Made by a program: the position numbers and the translations under genes. This document shows positions 1 through 8,042 of a stretch of 20,878 nucleotides of DNA, in pieces; positions within the stretch are counted from its first letter, which is position 1; the number at the start of each line of letters is the position of its first letter. This DNA comes from CBDCFL01 sp965216135 (GTDB taxonomy: Bacteria > Pseudomonadota > Alphaproteobacteria > Rhodobacterales > Rhodobacteraceae). The stretch is taken from assembly GCA_965216135.1 (NCBI GenBank), contig CBDCFL010000001.1:1-20878 (forward strand), written 5' to 3'. The notes below the pieces were generated by a model. The model did not search any database and was not told where the DNA came from. It was given only the letters and a program-made list of their open reading frames with translations.

Positions 1-8
1 GGGTCTGA

Positions 9-1170
9 TACCAACGGCATCAATTTCTGACTCTGTGGGGATTCCCAAATCGGTTTTGATCTGATTCAAGGTTGGCAAAGGAGGATCGCCATGCCAGCCA
101 GTGTTCCGCTTCGTCGCGACTTTGATGCCCGCCACCTTCGTAAACTCGCCAGCCGTTGCAAGGATGCCCGGCAGAGCCGCCGTCTGTTGTCTCTTGCGGC
201 GGTCTACGATGGCATGCGCCGTGGAGAGGCCGCAAGGATCGGTGGGATGGATCGCCAAACCCTGCGGGACTGGGTTCACCGGTTCAACGAAGAGGGACCG
301 GATGGCCTCACCAACCGCAAGGGCGCGGGCCGGACGCGCTACCTGAGCGATGTCCAGATGAAAGAACTTGGCGAGATTGTCGAGACCGGCCCCGACCCGG
401 CGGTGGACGGGGTTGTCCGCTGGCGGCGGATCGACCTGAAGCGGGTGATCGAGGCGCGCTTTGGCGTCATCTATTCCGAGCGCGGGATATCCAGACTGCT
501 TGGCGAACTGGGCTTTGCCCATATCAGCGCCCGCCCGCAGCATCCCAGGCAGGATAAGCGGATCATCGAGGCGTTTAAAAAAAACTTCGCCGACACGCTC
601 CAGGTGCATATAGCTGACCTGCCAGCGGGAACGCCGGTGGAGATCTGGTTCCAGGACGAAGCACGCCTTGGCCAGAAGAATGGCCTGACGCGCCTGTGGG
701 CGAGAAAGGGCACGCGCCCCCGCCAGCCGGCCGATCAGCGCTATCACAACGCCTATCTGTTCGGTGCCATCTGTCCGGCTCACGGCAAGGGGGCGGCGCT
801 CATGCTGCCTTGGGCGGACGCGCAAGCCATGCAGATGCATCTCGACGAGATCAGCCGCCACGTCGCCCGAAAGGCCCATGCGGTTGTGCTGATGGATCGG
901 GCCGGATGGCACACCACCGGCAAACTCAAAGTCCCGAAGAACCTCACCATCATCCTGCTGCCATCGCGCGCTCCGGAACTGAACCCGGTGGAAAATATCT
1001 GGCAGTACTTGCGCGCCAATTGGCTCTCCAACCGCGTGTTCGAAGACTACAATGCCATCGTCGATGCTGGATGCGAAGCTTGGAACAAGCTCATCGCACA
1101 GCCCGAAACCATCACATCAATCGGAATGCGAAAATGGGCCCATATCGGTCAATGTTAAATGCCGCTGGTA
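9..1170 (+). mobile_element. Complete IS630-family insertion sequence
   Basis: The element is bounded by TA dinucleotides at 9-10 and 1169-1170, as expected for IS630/Tc1-mariner elements, which duplicate a TA target. Just inside lie short terminal inverted repeats: CCAACGGCAT at 11-20 and ATGCCGCTGG at 1159-1168 (reverse complement CCAGCGGCAT), matching at 9 of 10 positions. The single transposase gene fills nearly all of it, starting about 80 bp from the left end. A second copy of the same element begins at 20587 in the opposite orientation. The element looks intact and may be active. Confidence 0.9.
91..1158 (+). CDS. IS630-family transposase, full length
   Basis: The 355-residue protein has an N-terminal helix-turn-helix region (about residues 20-75, including RIGGMDRQTLRDWVHRF), then a winged-helix-like middle part and a C-terminal DDE superfamily domain. 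The catalytic acids are visible: D189 in WFQDEARLG, D269 in LMDRAGWH and E301 in LNPVENIW, with 31 residues between the last two, close to IS630 spacing. The ATG follows a strong ribosome binding site (AAGGAGG, 7 bases upstream). No frameshift or stop interrupts it. The last 90 residues are identical to the partial copy at the right end of the window, which suggests recent transposition. Confidence 0.95.
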   Translation: MPASVPLRRDFDARHLRKLASRCKDARQSRRLLSLAAVYDGMRRGEAARIGGMDRQTLRDWVHRFNEEGPDGLTNRKGAGRTRYLSDVQMKELGEIVETGPDPAVDGVVRWRRIDLKRVIEARFGVIYSERGISRLLGELGFAHISARPQHPRQDKRIIEAFKKNFADTLQVHIADLPAGTPVEIWFQDEARLGQKNGLTRLWARKGTRPRQPADQRYHNAYLFGAICPAHGKGAALMLPWADAQAMQMHLDEISRHVARKAHAVVLMDRAGWHTTGKLKVPKNLTIILLPSRAPELNPVENIWQYLRANWLSNRVFEDYNAIVDAGCEAWNKLIAQPETITSIGMRKWAHIGQC

Positions 1171-1211
1171 TGATGGGTGCGCGGCCCCGGTGATGGGGCA
1201 TGGCGCCCCAA

Positions 1212-1243
1212 CAAAAAAAGGGCCGCCAAACGGCGACCCTTTC
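1212..1243 (-). terminator. Rho-independent terminator of the HU gene
   Basis: Read on the minus strand, an 8-bp stem GGGTCGCC/GGCGGCCC (one G-U pair) with a GTTT loop is followed by seven T residues at 1219-1213. It lies 22 bp beyond the HU stop codon. Three A residues before the stem could pair with the T tract, so weak bidirectional activity is possible. Confidence 0.9.
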
Positions 1244-1265
1244 TCGAAAAACCCTGGGGATCGGG

Positions 1266-1553
1266 TCAGCCGTTGACGCTTTCCTTGAGCGCCTTGGCGA
1301 TGGTCATTTTCACGACCTTGTCCGCGTCTTTGTGGATCTGTTCGCCGGTCGCGGGGTTGCGCACCATGCGGGCCGGACGCTCGCGGCAGTAAATTTTGCC
1401 AACGCCGGGCAGCGTCACCGCTCCGCCGCCGGAAACTTCGCGGGTAATTACGCCCGAAACTGCGTCAAGCGCAGCGCCTGCAGATTTCTTGTCGGTGCCC
1501 ATCGCTTCGGCCAGCGTTGCAACCAGCTGGGTTTTGGTTAGCGGTTTTGCCAT
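1266..1553 (-). CDS. hup: HU family DNA-binding protein
   Basis: This is a 95-residue histone-like nucleoid protein that binds and bends DNA as a dimer. The N-terminal helices carry MAKPLTKTQLVATLAEAMG. The beta arm contains the family signature region GVGKIYCRERPARMVRNPATGE, with the RNP tip that intercalates into DNA. The length matches the HU/IHF family. The start at 1553 is chosen over an ATG five codons upstream at 1568, because the upstream ATGAGGAG itself forms the ribosome binding site (GAGGAG, 7 bases before 1553). The gene stands alone, with its own terminator and a leader of about 140 bp separating it from amn. Alpha and beta HU types cannot be told apart here. Confidence 0.95.
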   Translation of the reverse strand: MAKPLTKTQLVATLAEAMGTDKKSAGAALDAVSGVITREVSGGGAVTLPGVGKIYCRERPARMVRNPATGEQIHKDADKVVKMTIAKALKESVNG

Positions 1554-1691
1554 GTATGTTCTCCTCATGCCTACCCTGTCGGGGTATGTGAGGCGAATCT
1601 ACCTGAATATTGTATAGCAACACAACGCCTAGTGTTCGCTTTTCCCTTGAAAACCTGCATTTTGTGAGTGTTTTTTGCCGATTTTCGCCGA

Positions 1692-3176
1692 TCAGAGGAA
1701 GGCGGTTTCCTCAAATGAGCGCAATTTCCGGCTGTGGATGCGTTCCAGCGGCATGTCGCGCAGGGCTTCCATGGCGCGGATTCCGATCAGCAAATGCCTT
1801 GAAACCTGAGTTTTATAAAAGGCGCTGGCCATGCCCGGCAGCTTTAATTCGCCATGCAGGGGTTTGTCGGAGACGCATAAAAGCGTGCCATAGGGCACCC
1901 GAAACCGGAACCCGTTGGCCGCGATCGTGGCACTTTCCATGTCCAGCGCAATGGCGCGCGATTGGCTTAATCGCTGCACCGGGCCGGATTGTTCGCGCAA
2001 TTCCCAGTTTCGATTGTCAAGCGAGGCCACAGTGCCGGTTCGCATGATGCGCTTCAGATCGTAATCGCGCAGTTCGGTCACATCTGCAACTGCCGCTTCC
2101 AACGCAATCTGTATTTCCGCCAGCGGTGGCACAGGAACCCAGACCGGCAGATCGTCGTCCAGCACCTTGTCTTCGCGCAGATAGGCATGCGCCAGCACGA
2201 AATCGCCCAACCGTTGGGTGTTGCGCAGCCCGGCGCAGTGACCGACCATCAGCCATGCGTGCGGGCGCAGCACCGCGATATGATCGGTCGCGGTTTTGGC
2301 ATTTGACGGGCCAATGCCGATATTGACCAACGTGATCCCGCTGTCGTGTTTGGCTTTCAGGTGATAGGTCGGCATCTGCGGCAATTTGGCGGGCACCGGC
2401 AATTCGGCGTTTGGGTCGGTAATCGACACGTTTCCCGGCCCGACAAATTCGGTGTAGCCGCTGTCGGGATCGGCCAGCATCTTGCGGGCATAAGCCTCGA
2501 ACTCTTCCACGTAGAACTGATAGTTGGTGAAAAGAACATGCACCTGAAATTGTTCCGGCACGGTCGCCGTGTAATGCGACAGGCGGGCCAGCGAATAATC
2601 CACTCGCTGCGCGGTAAACGGTGCCAGCGCCCCGGTGCCATCGGCGTCCTTAACTGCCGTGCCGTTTACAATATCATCGTTGGTCGTCGAAAGATCCGGC
2701 ACATCGAAAACATCGCGCAACGTGAAATCCATCGCGCCTTCCTGGGGCACGCTGACATCCGGGCTGTTGGTCACCGCGAAGTGCACCGGCATCGGGGTCT
2801 TAGAAATACCGATCTGCACAGGCACCCCGTGATTTTCGATCAGCAGCCCGATCTGCTGGGTCAGGTAGTATTTGAACAGATCGGGCCGGGTCACGGTGGT
2901 CGCGTAAGTGCCGGGCGACGACACATGGCCAAATGCCAGCCGGCTGTCGCCCTGGTCAAAACTGGTCGTGGTAATGCGAATTTCCGGGTAAAACGCCCGA
3001 TACCGCGCCAGCGGCTTGTCACCATCGGCGGCTTTGGAAAACTGTGCACACAGGAAATCCGACGATATCCGATAAACCTCGGCCAGCCGTTTCACCGCCG
3101 CGCTGGCCTCGGTGAATTCTTCCGCATCGGGCACCTTCGGTGACTTGATCGGCAGGGCTGCGTCGCTGGTATTCAT
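1692..3176 (-). CDS. amn: AMP nucleosidase
   Basis: The 494-residue cytoplasmic enzyme hydrolyses AMP to adenine and ribose 5-phosphate. The N-terminal Amn-specific domain (about residues 1-180, with SFDQGDSRLAFGHVSSPGTY) precedes a nucleoside-phosphorylase-like C-terminal domain containing INIGIGPSNAKT-type and MVGHCAGLRNTQ segments. The conserved end LERIHSRKLRSFEE is intact, and the length is close to that of E. coli Amn (484). The ATG at 3176 overlaps the stop of ade by 4 bp (ATGA), with GAGGAA just upstream inside ade, so the two are probably co-translated. Amn releases adenine, the substrate of the upstream gene product. Confidence 0.95.
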   Translation of the reverse strand: MNTSDAALPIKSPKVPDAEEFTEASAAVKRLAEVYRISSDFLCAQFSKAADGDKPLARYRAFYPEIRITTTSFDQGDSRLAFGHVSSPGTYATTVTRPDLFKYYLTQQIGLLIENHGVPVQIGISKTPMPVHFAVTNSPDVSVPQEGAMDFTLRDVFDVPDLSTTNDDIVNGTAVKDADGTGALAPFTAQRVDYSLARLSHYTATVPEQFQVHVLFTNYQFYVEEFEAYARKMLADPDSGYTEFVGPGNVSITDPNAELPVPAKLPQMPTYHLKAKHDSGITLVNIGIGPSNAKTATDHIAVLRPHAWLMVGHCAGLRNTQRLGDFVLAHAYLREDKVLDDDLPVWVPVPPLAEIQIALEAAVADVTELRDYDLKRIMRTGTVASLDNRNWELREQSGPVQRLSQSRAIALDMESATIAANGFRFRVPYGTLLCVSDKPLHGELKLPGMASAFYKTQVSRHLLIGIRAMEALRDMPLERIHSRKLRSFEETAFL

Positions 3177-4981
3177 GTATTTTCCTCAAATAATTCGGTG
3201 ATCTCGAATTTTGTCACGTCGACCAGCCCCAGATCGGATATGCGCAGCTCCGGGATAACGACCAGCGCCAGCAGCGAATGCTGCATATAGGCGTTGTTGA
3301 GCGTGCACCCACAGGTCGCCATCGCTGCGACCATGCGCTCGGCCTTGGCGGCGACCTCGCGGGCCGGACTGTCGCTCATCAATCCCGCCACCGGCAGTTC
3401 GACCAGCGCAATCTCTTTGCCATCCTTGAAAACGGTTACGCCGCCACCCACTTGGCCGAGCCGGTTGGCCGCGAGCGCCATGTCGGCGCGGCTGGTGCCG
3501 ACAACGATCATATGGTGACTGTCGTGGGCGACGGTCGAGGCCATCGCCATGCGGCCCTTGTAGCCAAAACCGCTGACAAAGCCGCTGGTCACCGCGCCGG
3601 TTGCCCGGTGGCGTTCCACCAGCGCGATCTGGCACACGTCGTTTGCCTCGTCGCCTTCCACAACAGTGTCTATTACAGGCAATTCCGCGGTCAACGCCTT
3701 GGTCGGAGCCTGATTTTCGACGACGCCGATGACTTTGGCTTTAACCTGGTTGGCACCTTCAGGGGCGCGCACTTCAAAGTCCGCGGCCGCCAGAACCTTG
3801 CCGAGATGAACCGTCGCGCGTGCCGCATCGGGCCAGGCGATATGCGGGCAATCCACCACGCACTCGCCGTCGCGGCCCACGGTGACACCGCGCGCGATCA
3901 CCTCGTCAATCGGCAGGCTGGTCAGATCAGCGGTCAGGATCACATCCGCGCGGCGCCCCGGCGCGATGGAACCAAGTTCACGCTCCAGCCCGAAATGAGT
4001 CGCGGTGTTGATTGTCGCCATCTGCAACGCCACCAGCGGATCACAGCCGCAGGCGATTGCATGGCGCACGACCCGGTTCATATGCCCCTCGTTCACCAGC
4101 GTGGCGGGATGGCAATCGTCGGTGCACAGGATGAAGTTGCGCGGATCAAGGCCCTTTTCGGTCACCGCAGTGATCTGGCTTTCGACGTCATACCAGGCCG
4201 AACCCAGCCGCATCATCGAGCGCATGCCGTTCCTGACCCGTGCGATCGCATCGGCCTCAGCCGTGCCCTCATGATCATCGGCTGGCCCGCCTGCCACGTA
4301 AGCCGAAAACGCTGTCCCCTTATCGGGCGAAGCGTAATGGCCGCCCACGGTCTTGCCGGCCTCCATCGTCGTCGCCATCTCTGCCAGCATCTGGGCATCG
4401 CCGGCGATCACGGCGGGAAAGTTCATCATTTCGCCGAGGCCGATAATACCAGGCCAGGCCATCGCTAGCGTTACATCATCAGCGCCGATTTCAAAGCCGG
4501 TCGTCTCTAATCCGGGCGCAGAGGGCGCACAGGACGGCATTTGGGTGTAGATGCTGACCGGCTGGATCAGCGCCTCGTCATGCATCAGCCGCACGCCTTG
4601 CATGCCCAGCACATTGGCGATCTCATGGGGATCGGTGAACATCGTGGTTGTGCCATGCGGGATCACCGCGGCGGCAAATTCCGCAGGCGTCAGCATCCCG
4701 CTTTCGATATGCATATGCCCGTCACACAGGCCCGGGATCAGATAACGCCCATCAGCTTCGATCACGGCCGTGTCCGGCCCGATGCAGTGCGATGCATTCG
4801 GGCCGACATAGGCGAACCGCCCGGCGGCCACGGCCACCTGCCAGCCGTCCAGCACCTCGCGCGACTGCACATTCACCAGCTTGCCGCCGCGGATCACCAG
4901 ATCCGCAGGCGCACGGCCAGCGGCCACCGCCACTAGCCGCGGCGCGCTTTCAGCCCATGATGTCAGGGATGGTCCTTGCAT
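3173..4981 (-). CDS. ade: Adenine deaminase (amidohydrolase family)
   Basis: The enzyme converts adenine to hypoxanthine and ammonia. The 602-residue protein has the amidohydrolase metal site HxH (H89, H91 in GLCDGHMHIESG), then HGTTTMFTDPHEIANVLG, GEMMNFPAV and the C-terminal part of the barrel with LCTDDCHPATLVNEGHMNRVVR. A bacterial Ade C-terminal domain follows. The family usually runs 570-610 residues, so it is complete. The start at 4981 (MQGPSL) is preferred; an in-frame ATG at 5029 would add 16 unlike residues. It overlaps amn by 4 bp, and together the pair turns AMP into hypoxanthine for salvage. The metal is usually Mn or Fe in this family. Confidence 0.93.
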   Translation of the reverse strand: MQGPSLTSWAESAPRLVAVAAGRAPADLVIRGGKLVNVQSREVLDGWQVAVAAGRFAYVGPNASHCIGPDTAVIEADGRYLIPGLCDGHMHIESGMLTPAEFAAAVIPHGTTTMFTDPHEIANVLGMQGVRLMHDEALIQPVSIYTQMPSCAPSAPGLETTGFEIGADDVTLAMAWPGIIGLGEMMNFPAVIAGDAQMLAEMATTMEAGKTVGGHYASPDKGTAFSAYVAGGPADDHEGTAEADAIARVRNGMRSMMRLGSAWYDVESQITAVTEKGLDPRNFILCTDDCHPATLVNEGHMNRVVRHAIACGCDPLVALQMATINTATHFGLERELGSIAPGRRADVILTADLTSLPIDEVIARGVTVGRDGECVVDCPHIAWPDAARATVHLGKVLAAADFEVRAPEGANQVKAKVIGVVENQAPTKALTAELPVIDTVVEGDEANDVCQIALVERHRATGAVTSGFVSGFGYKGRMAMASTVAHDSHHMIVVGTSRADMALAANRLGQVGGGVTVFKDGKEIALVELPVAGLMSDSPAREVAAKAERMVAAMATCGCTLNNAYMQHSLLALVVIPELRISDLGLVDVTKFEITELFEENT

Positions 4982-5110
4982 GTTCCAATTGTCAGGATTT
5001 AGCCGACCATGGCAACACGAAAACGACAATCCGTCGCGGACAGGCTAGATTTGGATGACAGAGCGATAATCTTGCCAGTTAGAGTCGAACCAACCAAGCC
5101 GAGGCACGCC

Positions 5111-6100
5111 ATGCCCGCAGATAGCAGCCACATCGACGCCGAAGCCGCGCGCTGGAACCATGTGCCTGAGGCCATGGTGCTGAACCCGGTCTTCGCATGG
5201 CCACCGCAACCGTTGGCGGTGATCAGATGGTACTCGGGCGCGTGGCTGAGTGTGACCACGACCACTCTGTCCTTGATCCTGGCGTTTTGGGCCTATTTCT
5301 GGGTGCTGCCGCCCTTGGCCGAAATGTCCGCACTCGCGCCCGGTTGGATTGCGCGCGTATGGCTGGCCAACCTGATCCCGCATGTGATCTGCGCGGCAGC
5401 CCTGCATCACTGGCTCTGCACTCGCAAAGGCCAGGGCATGGCCTACAAATTCGACAAGCGCCAGCAGACTAAGGGCAAGGTCTTTACCTTCAACAACCAG
5501 GTGCTCGACAACATGTTCTGGACCATCGCCAGCGGCATCACCATCTGGACCGCCTGGCAGGTGCTGGTGTTCTGGGCGATGGCCAACGGCTGGGCGCCGG
5601 GCATCCTGTTCCCTGGCAATCCGGTTTGGTTCGTCCTGTTCTTTGCGATCCTGCCGATCTGGACCAGCTTTCACTTTTACTGGGTGCACAGGCTGTTGCA
5701 CTGGCCGCCGCTTTACCGGCTGGCCCACAGCTTGCACCACCGCAACGTCAGTGTCGGGCCGTGGTCGGGCATCTCGATGCACCCGGTCGAGCATCTGGTG
5801 TTCTTCTCAAACTTCCTGATCCACCTGATCGTGCCCAGCCACCCGCTGCATGTGATGTTTCATGGCTATATTCAGGCCACGCACCCGGTGTTCAGCCATT
5901 CCGGGTTTGAAAAGCTCTATGTCAAAGACAAGACGCGCATGAACATGGGGGTGTTTTACCACCAGCTGCATCACCGCTATTTCGAGTGCAATTATGGCAC
6001 GGTCGACATACCCTGGGATCGCTGGTTCGGAAGCTCTCACGACGGCAGCGCGCGGGCCACCGATGCAACTCGCGCGCGGCAGAAACGTATGTTTGGATAG
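5111..6100 (+). CDS. Membrane sterol desaturase / fatty acid hydroxylase family protein
   Basis: The 329-residue integral membrane protein belongs to the di-iron fatty-acid-hydroxylase superfamily. The three histidine clusters are present: H193-RLL-H197, H206-SL-H209-H210 and H284-QL-H287-H288. Hydrophobic segments surround them (for example SVTTTTLSLILAFWAYFWVL, WTAWQVLVFWAM and FVLFFAILPIWTSFHFYW). The ATG at 5111 follows GAGG by 7 bases; an in-frame ATG at 5009 would add 34 polar residues and crowd the divergent ade start. The gene converges on the YCII gene, with only 2 bp between their stops. The substrate is unknown: a lipid or carotenoid-like hydrocarbon is likely for the fold, but nothing nearby identifies it. 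Confidence 0.88.
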   Translation: MPADSSHIDAEAARWNHVPEAMVLNPVFAWPPQPLAVIRWYSGAWLSVTTTTLSLILAFWAYFWVLPPLAEMSALAPGWIARVWLANLIPHVICAAALHHWLCTRKGQGMAYKFDKRQQTKGKVFTFNNQVLDNMFWTIASGITIWTAWQVLVFWAMANGWAPGILFPGNPVWFVLFFAILPIWTSFHFYWVHRLLHWPPLYRLAHSLHHRNVSVGPWSGISMHPVEHLVFFSNFLIHLIVPSHPLHVMFHGYIQATHPVFSHSGFEKLYVKDKTRMNMGVFYHQLHHRYFECNYGTVDIPWDRWFGSSHDGSARATDATRARQKRMFG

Positions 6101-6102
6101 GT

Positions 6103-6414
6103 CTACATATCCAGCACTGGCGCGACCTCGACCGATCCGCCATCGCCCAATATCGGACAGCCGGCGGCCAGCGCATTCGCCGCCTCCTGGCTGTCAGCGG
6201 ACACCAGAGTAAATCCCGACAGCGGATTTGACCCACCATCGGACGCAACGCCGCCGGTGTTGACCGTATTGGATGGACCGCAGGGCCCGCCGCCGTTTTT
6301 CAGCGCATCGCCCATGCCGCCATACCAGGCGCCCCAGGCGGCCATAACGCGCTCGCCTTCTTCGGGTGTCTCGGGCATTTTGCCGCCGTGATATGCAAAA
6401 ATATAATCAGCCAT
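6103..6414 (-). CDS. YCII-related (YciI/DGPF-type) family protein
   Basis: This small cytoplasmic protein of 103 residues has a ferredoxin-like alpha/beta fold. The family pattern is clear: MADYIFAYHGG at the start, then PLSGFTLVSADSQEAANALAAGCPIL and GGSVEVAPVLDM at the end. A strong ribosome binding site (GAGGAGG) precedes the ATG. It is the last gene of the arsR - AHSA1 - YCII unit, a combination often seen in Proteobacteria. The IS insertions upstream probably separate it from the arsR promoter, so expression now depends on read-through or an IS-borne promoter. The enzymatic role is unknown. Confidence 0.85.
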   Translation of the reverse strand: MADYIFAYHGGKMPETPEEGERVMAAWGAWYGGMGDALKNGGGPCGPSNTVNTGGVASDGGSNPLSGFTLVSADSQEAANALAAGCPILGDGGSVEVAPVLDM

Positions 6415-6424
6415 GGTTTCCTCC

Positions 6425-6802
6425 TCAGTTGGCTACGGTATCAAGTTTGCGGAGGGTCGATTCCCACCCCTCCTTGTGGCTTGACGCAGATGCGTCATCG
6501 GGCAGATCCACATGGACCAACTCAAACCGGGTGCCGCCCTGGGCGGGCACCAGCTTGATCGTAGCGTGGCTTTCGACGCCGCGTTTATCGTTCTCGTCAT
6601 GCCAGGCCCAGGTAAAGCCGATCGACTTTGGCGGATCAACATGGGTTACATGACCCGACACTTTGAACCCCTGGCCCGCGTCACTCGTCATCACCGACAT
6701 CCACGGCCCAATCTGCTCAAACGACAGATTATGCGCGTCTTCGGGGATGTGCATCGCTTCCGGCCCCCACCACTTCAGCAGATGCTTGGTCTGGGATATG
6801 TA
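6425..6802 (-). pseudogene. AHSA1/SRPBCC-domain gene, 3' part (split by IS1380)
   Basis: This segment encodes residues 20-144 of an AHSA1-like START/SRPBCC protein, beginning YISQTKHLLKWWGPE and ending with the typical GWESTLRKLDTVAN helix. The 5' part lies at 9612-9668, on the other side of a 2.8-kb nested insertion. Joining the two at the TTCA target duplication gives an uninterrupted 144-codon gene, a normal length for the family. The present reading frame runs on into IS DNA as far as 6928, but that extension is not part of the original protein. The family binds hydrophobic ligands; no specific role is known here. Confidence 0.92.
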
Positions 6803-6898
6803 TTCAACCCGCATTCCCCAGATGGATGCCCGTTTCTTCACCCGCAGAAGCGTGATATACTCGATTATACAATGAGTTAACCGGGTTGGAGCGGGAAT

Positions 6899-6930
6899 TT
6901 GCGAGCGAACGCGACGGGTGAAGTACAAAC
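6899..6930 (+). pseudogene. IS1380 transposase, displaced 5' end
   Basis: These 32 bases are the original start of the IS1380 transposase gene: a TTG at 6899 preceded by GGAG (6888-6891), reading MRANATGEVQ. An in-frame TAA at 6878 leaves no ATG upstream. The remainder resumes at 8051 after the IS1595 insertion. 32 plus 1342 bases make 458 codons in one frame. Confidence 0.75.
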
Positions 6931-8042
6931 CGTGCCTATCCGGTTGTCACCCACACCCACTACATCTAGGGTGCTCCCAGTCGCCCGAGTAAAGCTCGGC
7001 GTAAGTGGGAGCGGTGACTTCGCCAGCGATTCCGAGCAGGGACCGGAAGGCGTTGAACGGGCAGAACCGCCTGTTGAAGCGGAAGGTGAACTCGTTGAGG
7101 TAGGCTTGGAGGTGCTGGTGGCTCACGCCGTGATGAATGCCACTCAGCCACGTCTTCAGGTTGGCGAAGACGAGATGAATGATCGGCAGATACTCCTCAG
7201 CGACCTGGGAGTTGCCTCGCTCGGCGACGGCGAGGTGTTTGTAGCCGCGCTTGGCGAGGCTGGTATAGCCGGACCAATCGTCGGTGATGACCGACGCACC
7301 CGAAGTAACGGCGCCCTCGACAAAGCCGCAGAGCGATTCCGCGCTGCGGTCTGGCACGACAGCGAGTCGGACACGTCCGGCGTAGCGACCGCCCTTCCGC
7401 TTATCGAGCTTGGTTCCCGGCTTGCGCTGTCGCACTTCAACGGCGCTGGCGACAAGAAGCTTGTGGTGAACGCCCCGGCCCTTGCCGCGCGTGCGGCCGC
7501 CGACCCAGGTTTCGTCGACTTCGACATGGTCGCAGGCCTCGCTGCCGATGCGGTCCTGATCCGGCCGAACCATACCAGCGCGGAGCTTGTGGAGGATCTG
7601 AAAGGCGGTTTCGTAACGGGAAAGCCCGACCTGGCGCTGGAACTGTGTGGCAGACATGCCGGGCGTCTGGCTGGCAACCAGATAGGCCGCCCAGAACCAT
7701 ACGCCCAGCGACGTATGGGAGCGCTCCATGACCGTCCCCGCCGTCAGCCCGGTGTCGCGGCGGCACTTTCGACAGCGCAGGACGCCGGGCCGGCTGGTGA
7801 AGCGGAACGGCTCTGCCGCCGTCTGGCAATGGGGGCAGACGAACCCGTCACCCCACCGCGCCTTCTCCAGGTAGGCGGCACAGGCCGCGTCATCCGGGAA
7901 AAGTCGTTGAAACTCGGGAAGCGACCGCGGAAACGAAAGGTCTTCGCGCTGCGGAACATCCATCCCCGCTTCGTCCGCCTCCCGAGCCACTCGACGCCAC
8001 ACCCTAGATGTAGTGGGTGTGGGTGACAACCGGATAGGCACG
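6931..8042 (-). mobile_element. IS1595-family element (ISXO2-like)
   Basis: This 1112-bp element has perfect 43-bp terminal inverted repeats (6931-6973 and 8000-8042, each beginning CGTGCCTATCCGG from its outer end). It is flanked by the 8-bp direct repeat GTACAAAC (6923-6930 and 8043-8050). Eight base pairs is the target duplication known for IS1595. It sits inside the first codons of the IS1380 transposase gene and is therefore the younger insertion. Identical ends and an intact transposase suggest recent arrival. Confidence 0.96.
6947..7963 (-). CDS. IS1595-family (ISXO2-like) transposase
   Basis: The 338-residue protein has an N-terminal zinc ribbon (C43-PH-C46 and C64-RK-C67) followed by the ISXO2-like DDE domain. 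That domain carries VEVDETWVGG, ITDDWSGY and the characteristic LKTWLSGIHHGVSHQHLQAY stretch. The start ATG at 7963 (MDVPQRED) is chosen because the frame upstream runs through the terminal repeat into IS1380 DNA as far as 8224. The stop codon lies inside the terminal repeat. There is no disruption, so it is probably functional. Confidence 0.93.
   Translation of the reverse strand: MDVPQREDLSFPRSLPEFQRLFPDDAACAAYLEKARWGDGFVCPHCQTAAEPFRFTSRPGVLRCRKCRRDTGLTAGTVMERSHTSLGVWFWAAYLVASQTPGMSATQFQRQVGLSRYETAFQILHKLRAGMVRPDQDRIGSEACDHVEVDETWVGGRTRGKGRGVHHKLLVASAVEVRQRKPGTKLDKRKGGRYAGRVRLAVVPDRSAESLCGFVEGAVTSGASVITDDWSGYTSLAKRGYKHLAVAERGNSQVAEEYLPIIHLVFANLKTWLSGIHHGVSHQHLQAYLNEFTFRFNRRFCPFNAFRSLLGIAGEVTAPTYAELYSGDWEHPRCSGCG

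Noticed and set aside
1659..1692. A terminator hairpin after amn (GATCGGCGAAAATCGGC)
   Set aside because: On inspection the arms do not pair beyond about three bases, so it is not a convincing stem.
3278..4468. 396-residue plus-strand frame
   Set aside because: It lies entirely antisense to ade, with shadow-type composition and no family signature.
5009..5110. Longer N-terminus for the sterol desaturase family protein
   Set aside because: The extension is polar and unlike the family, lacks a ribosome binding site, and crowds the divergent ade start. The ATG at 5111 has GAGG at the right distance.
6425..6928. A 167-residue AHSA1 protein starting at 6928
   Set aside because: The start codon is a TTG within the IS1595 target repeat and residues before YISQTKHLL come from IS1380 DNA. 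The true N-terminus lies at 9668-9612.
6899..8026. 375-residue plus-strand frame
   Set aside because: Beyond the first 11 codons it is antisense to the IS1595 transposase. Only 6899-6930 is meaningful, as the displaced IS1380 transposase start.
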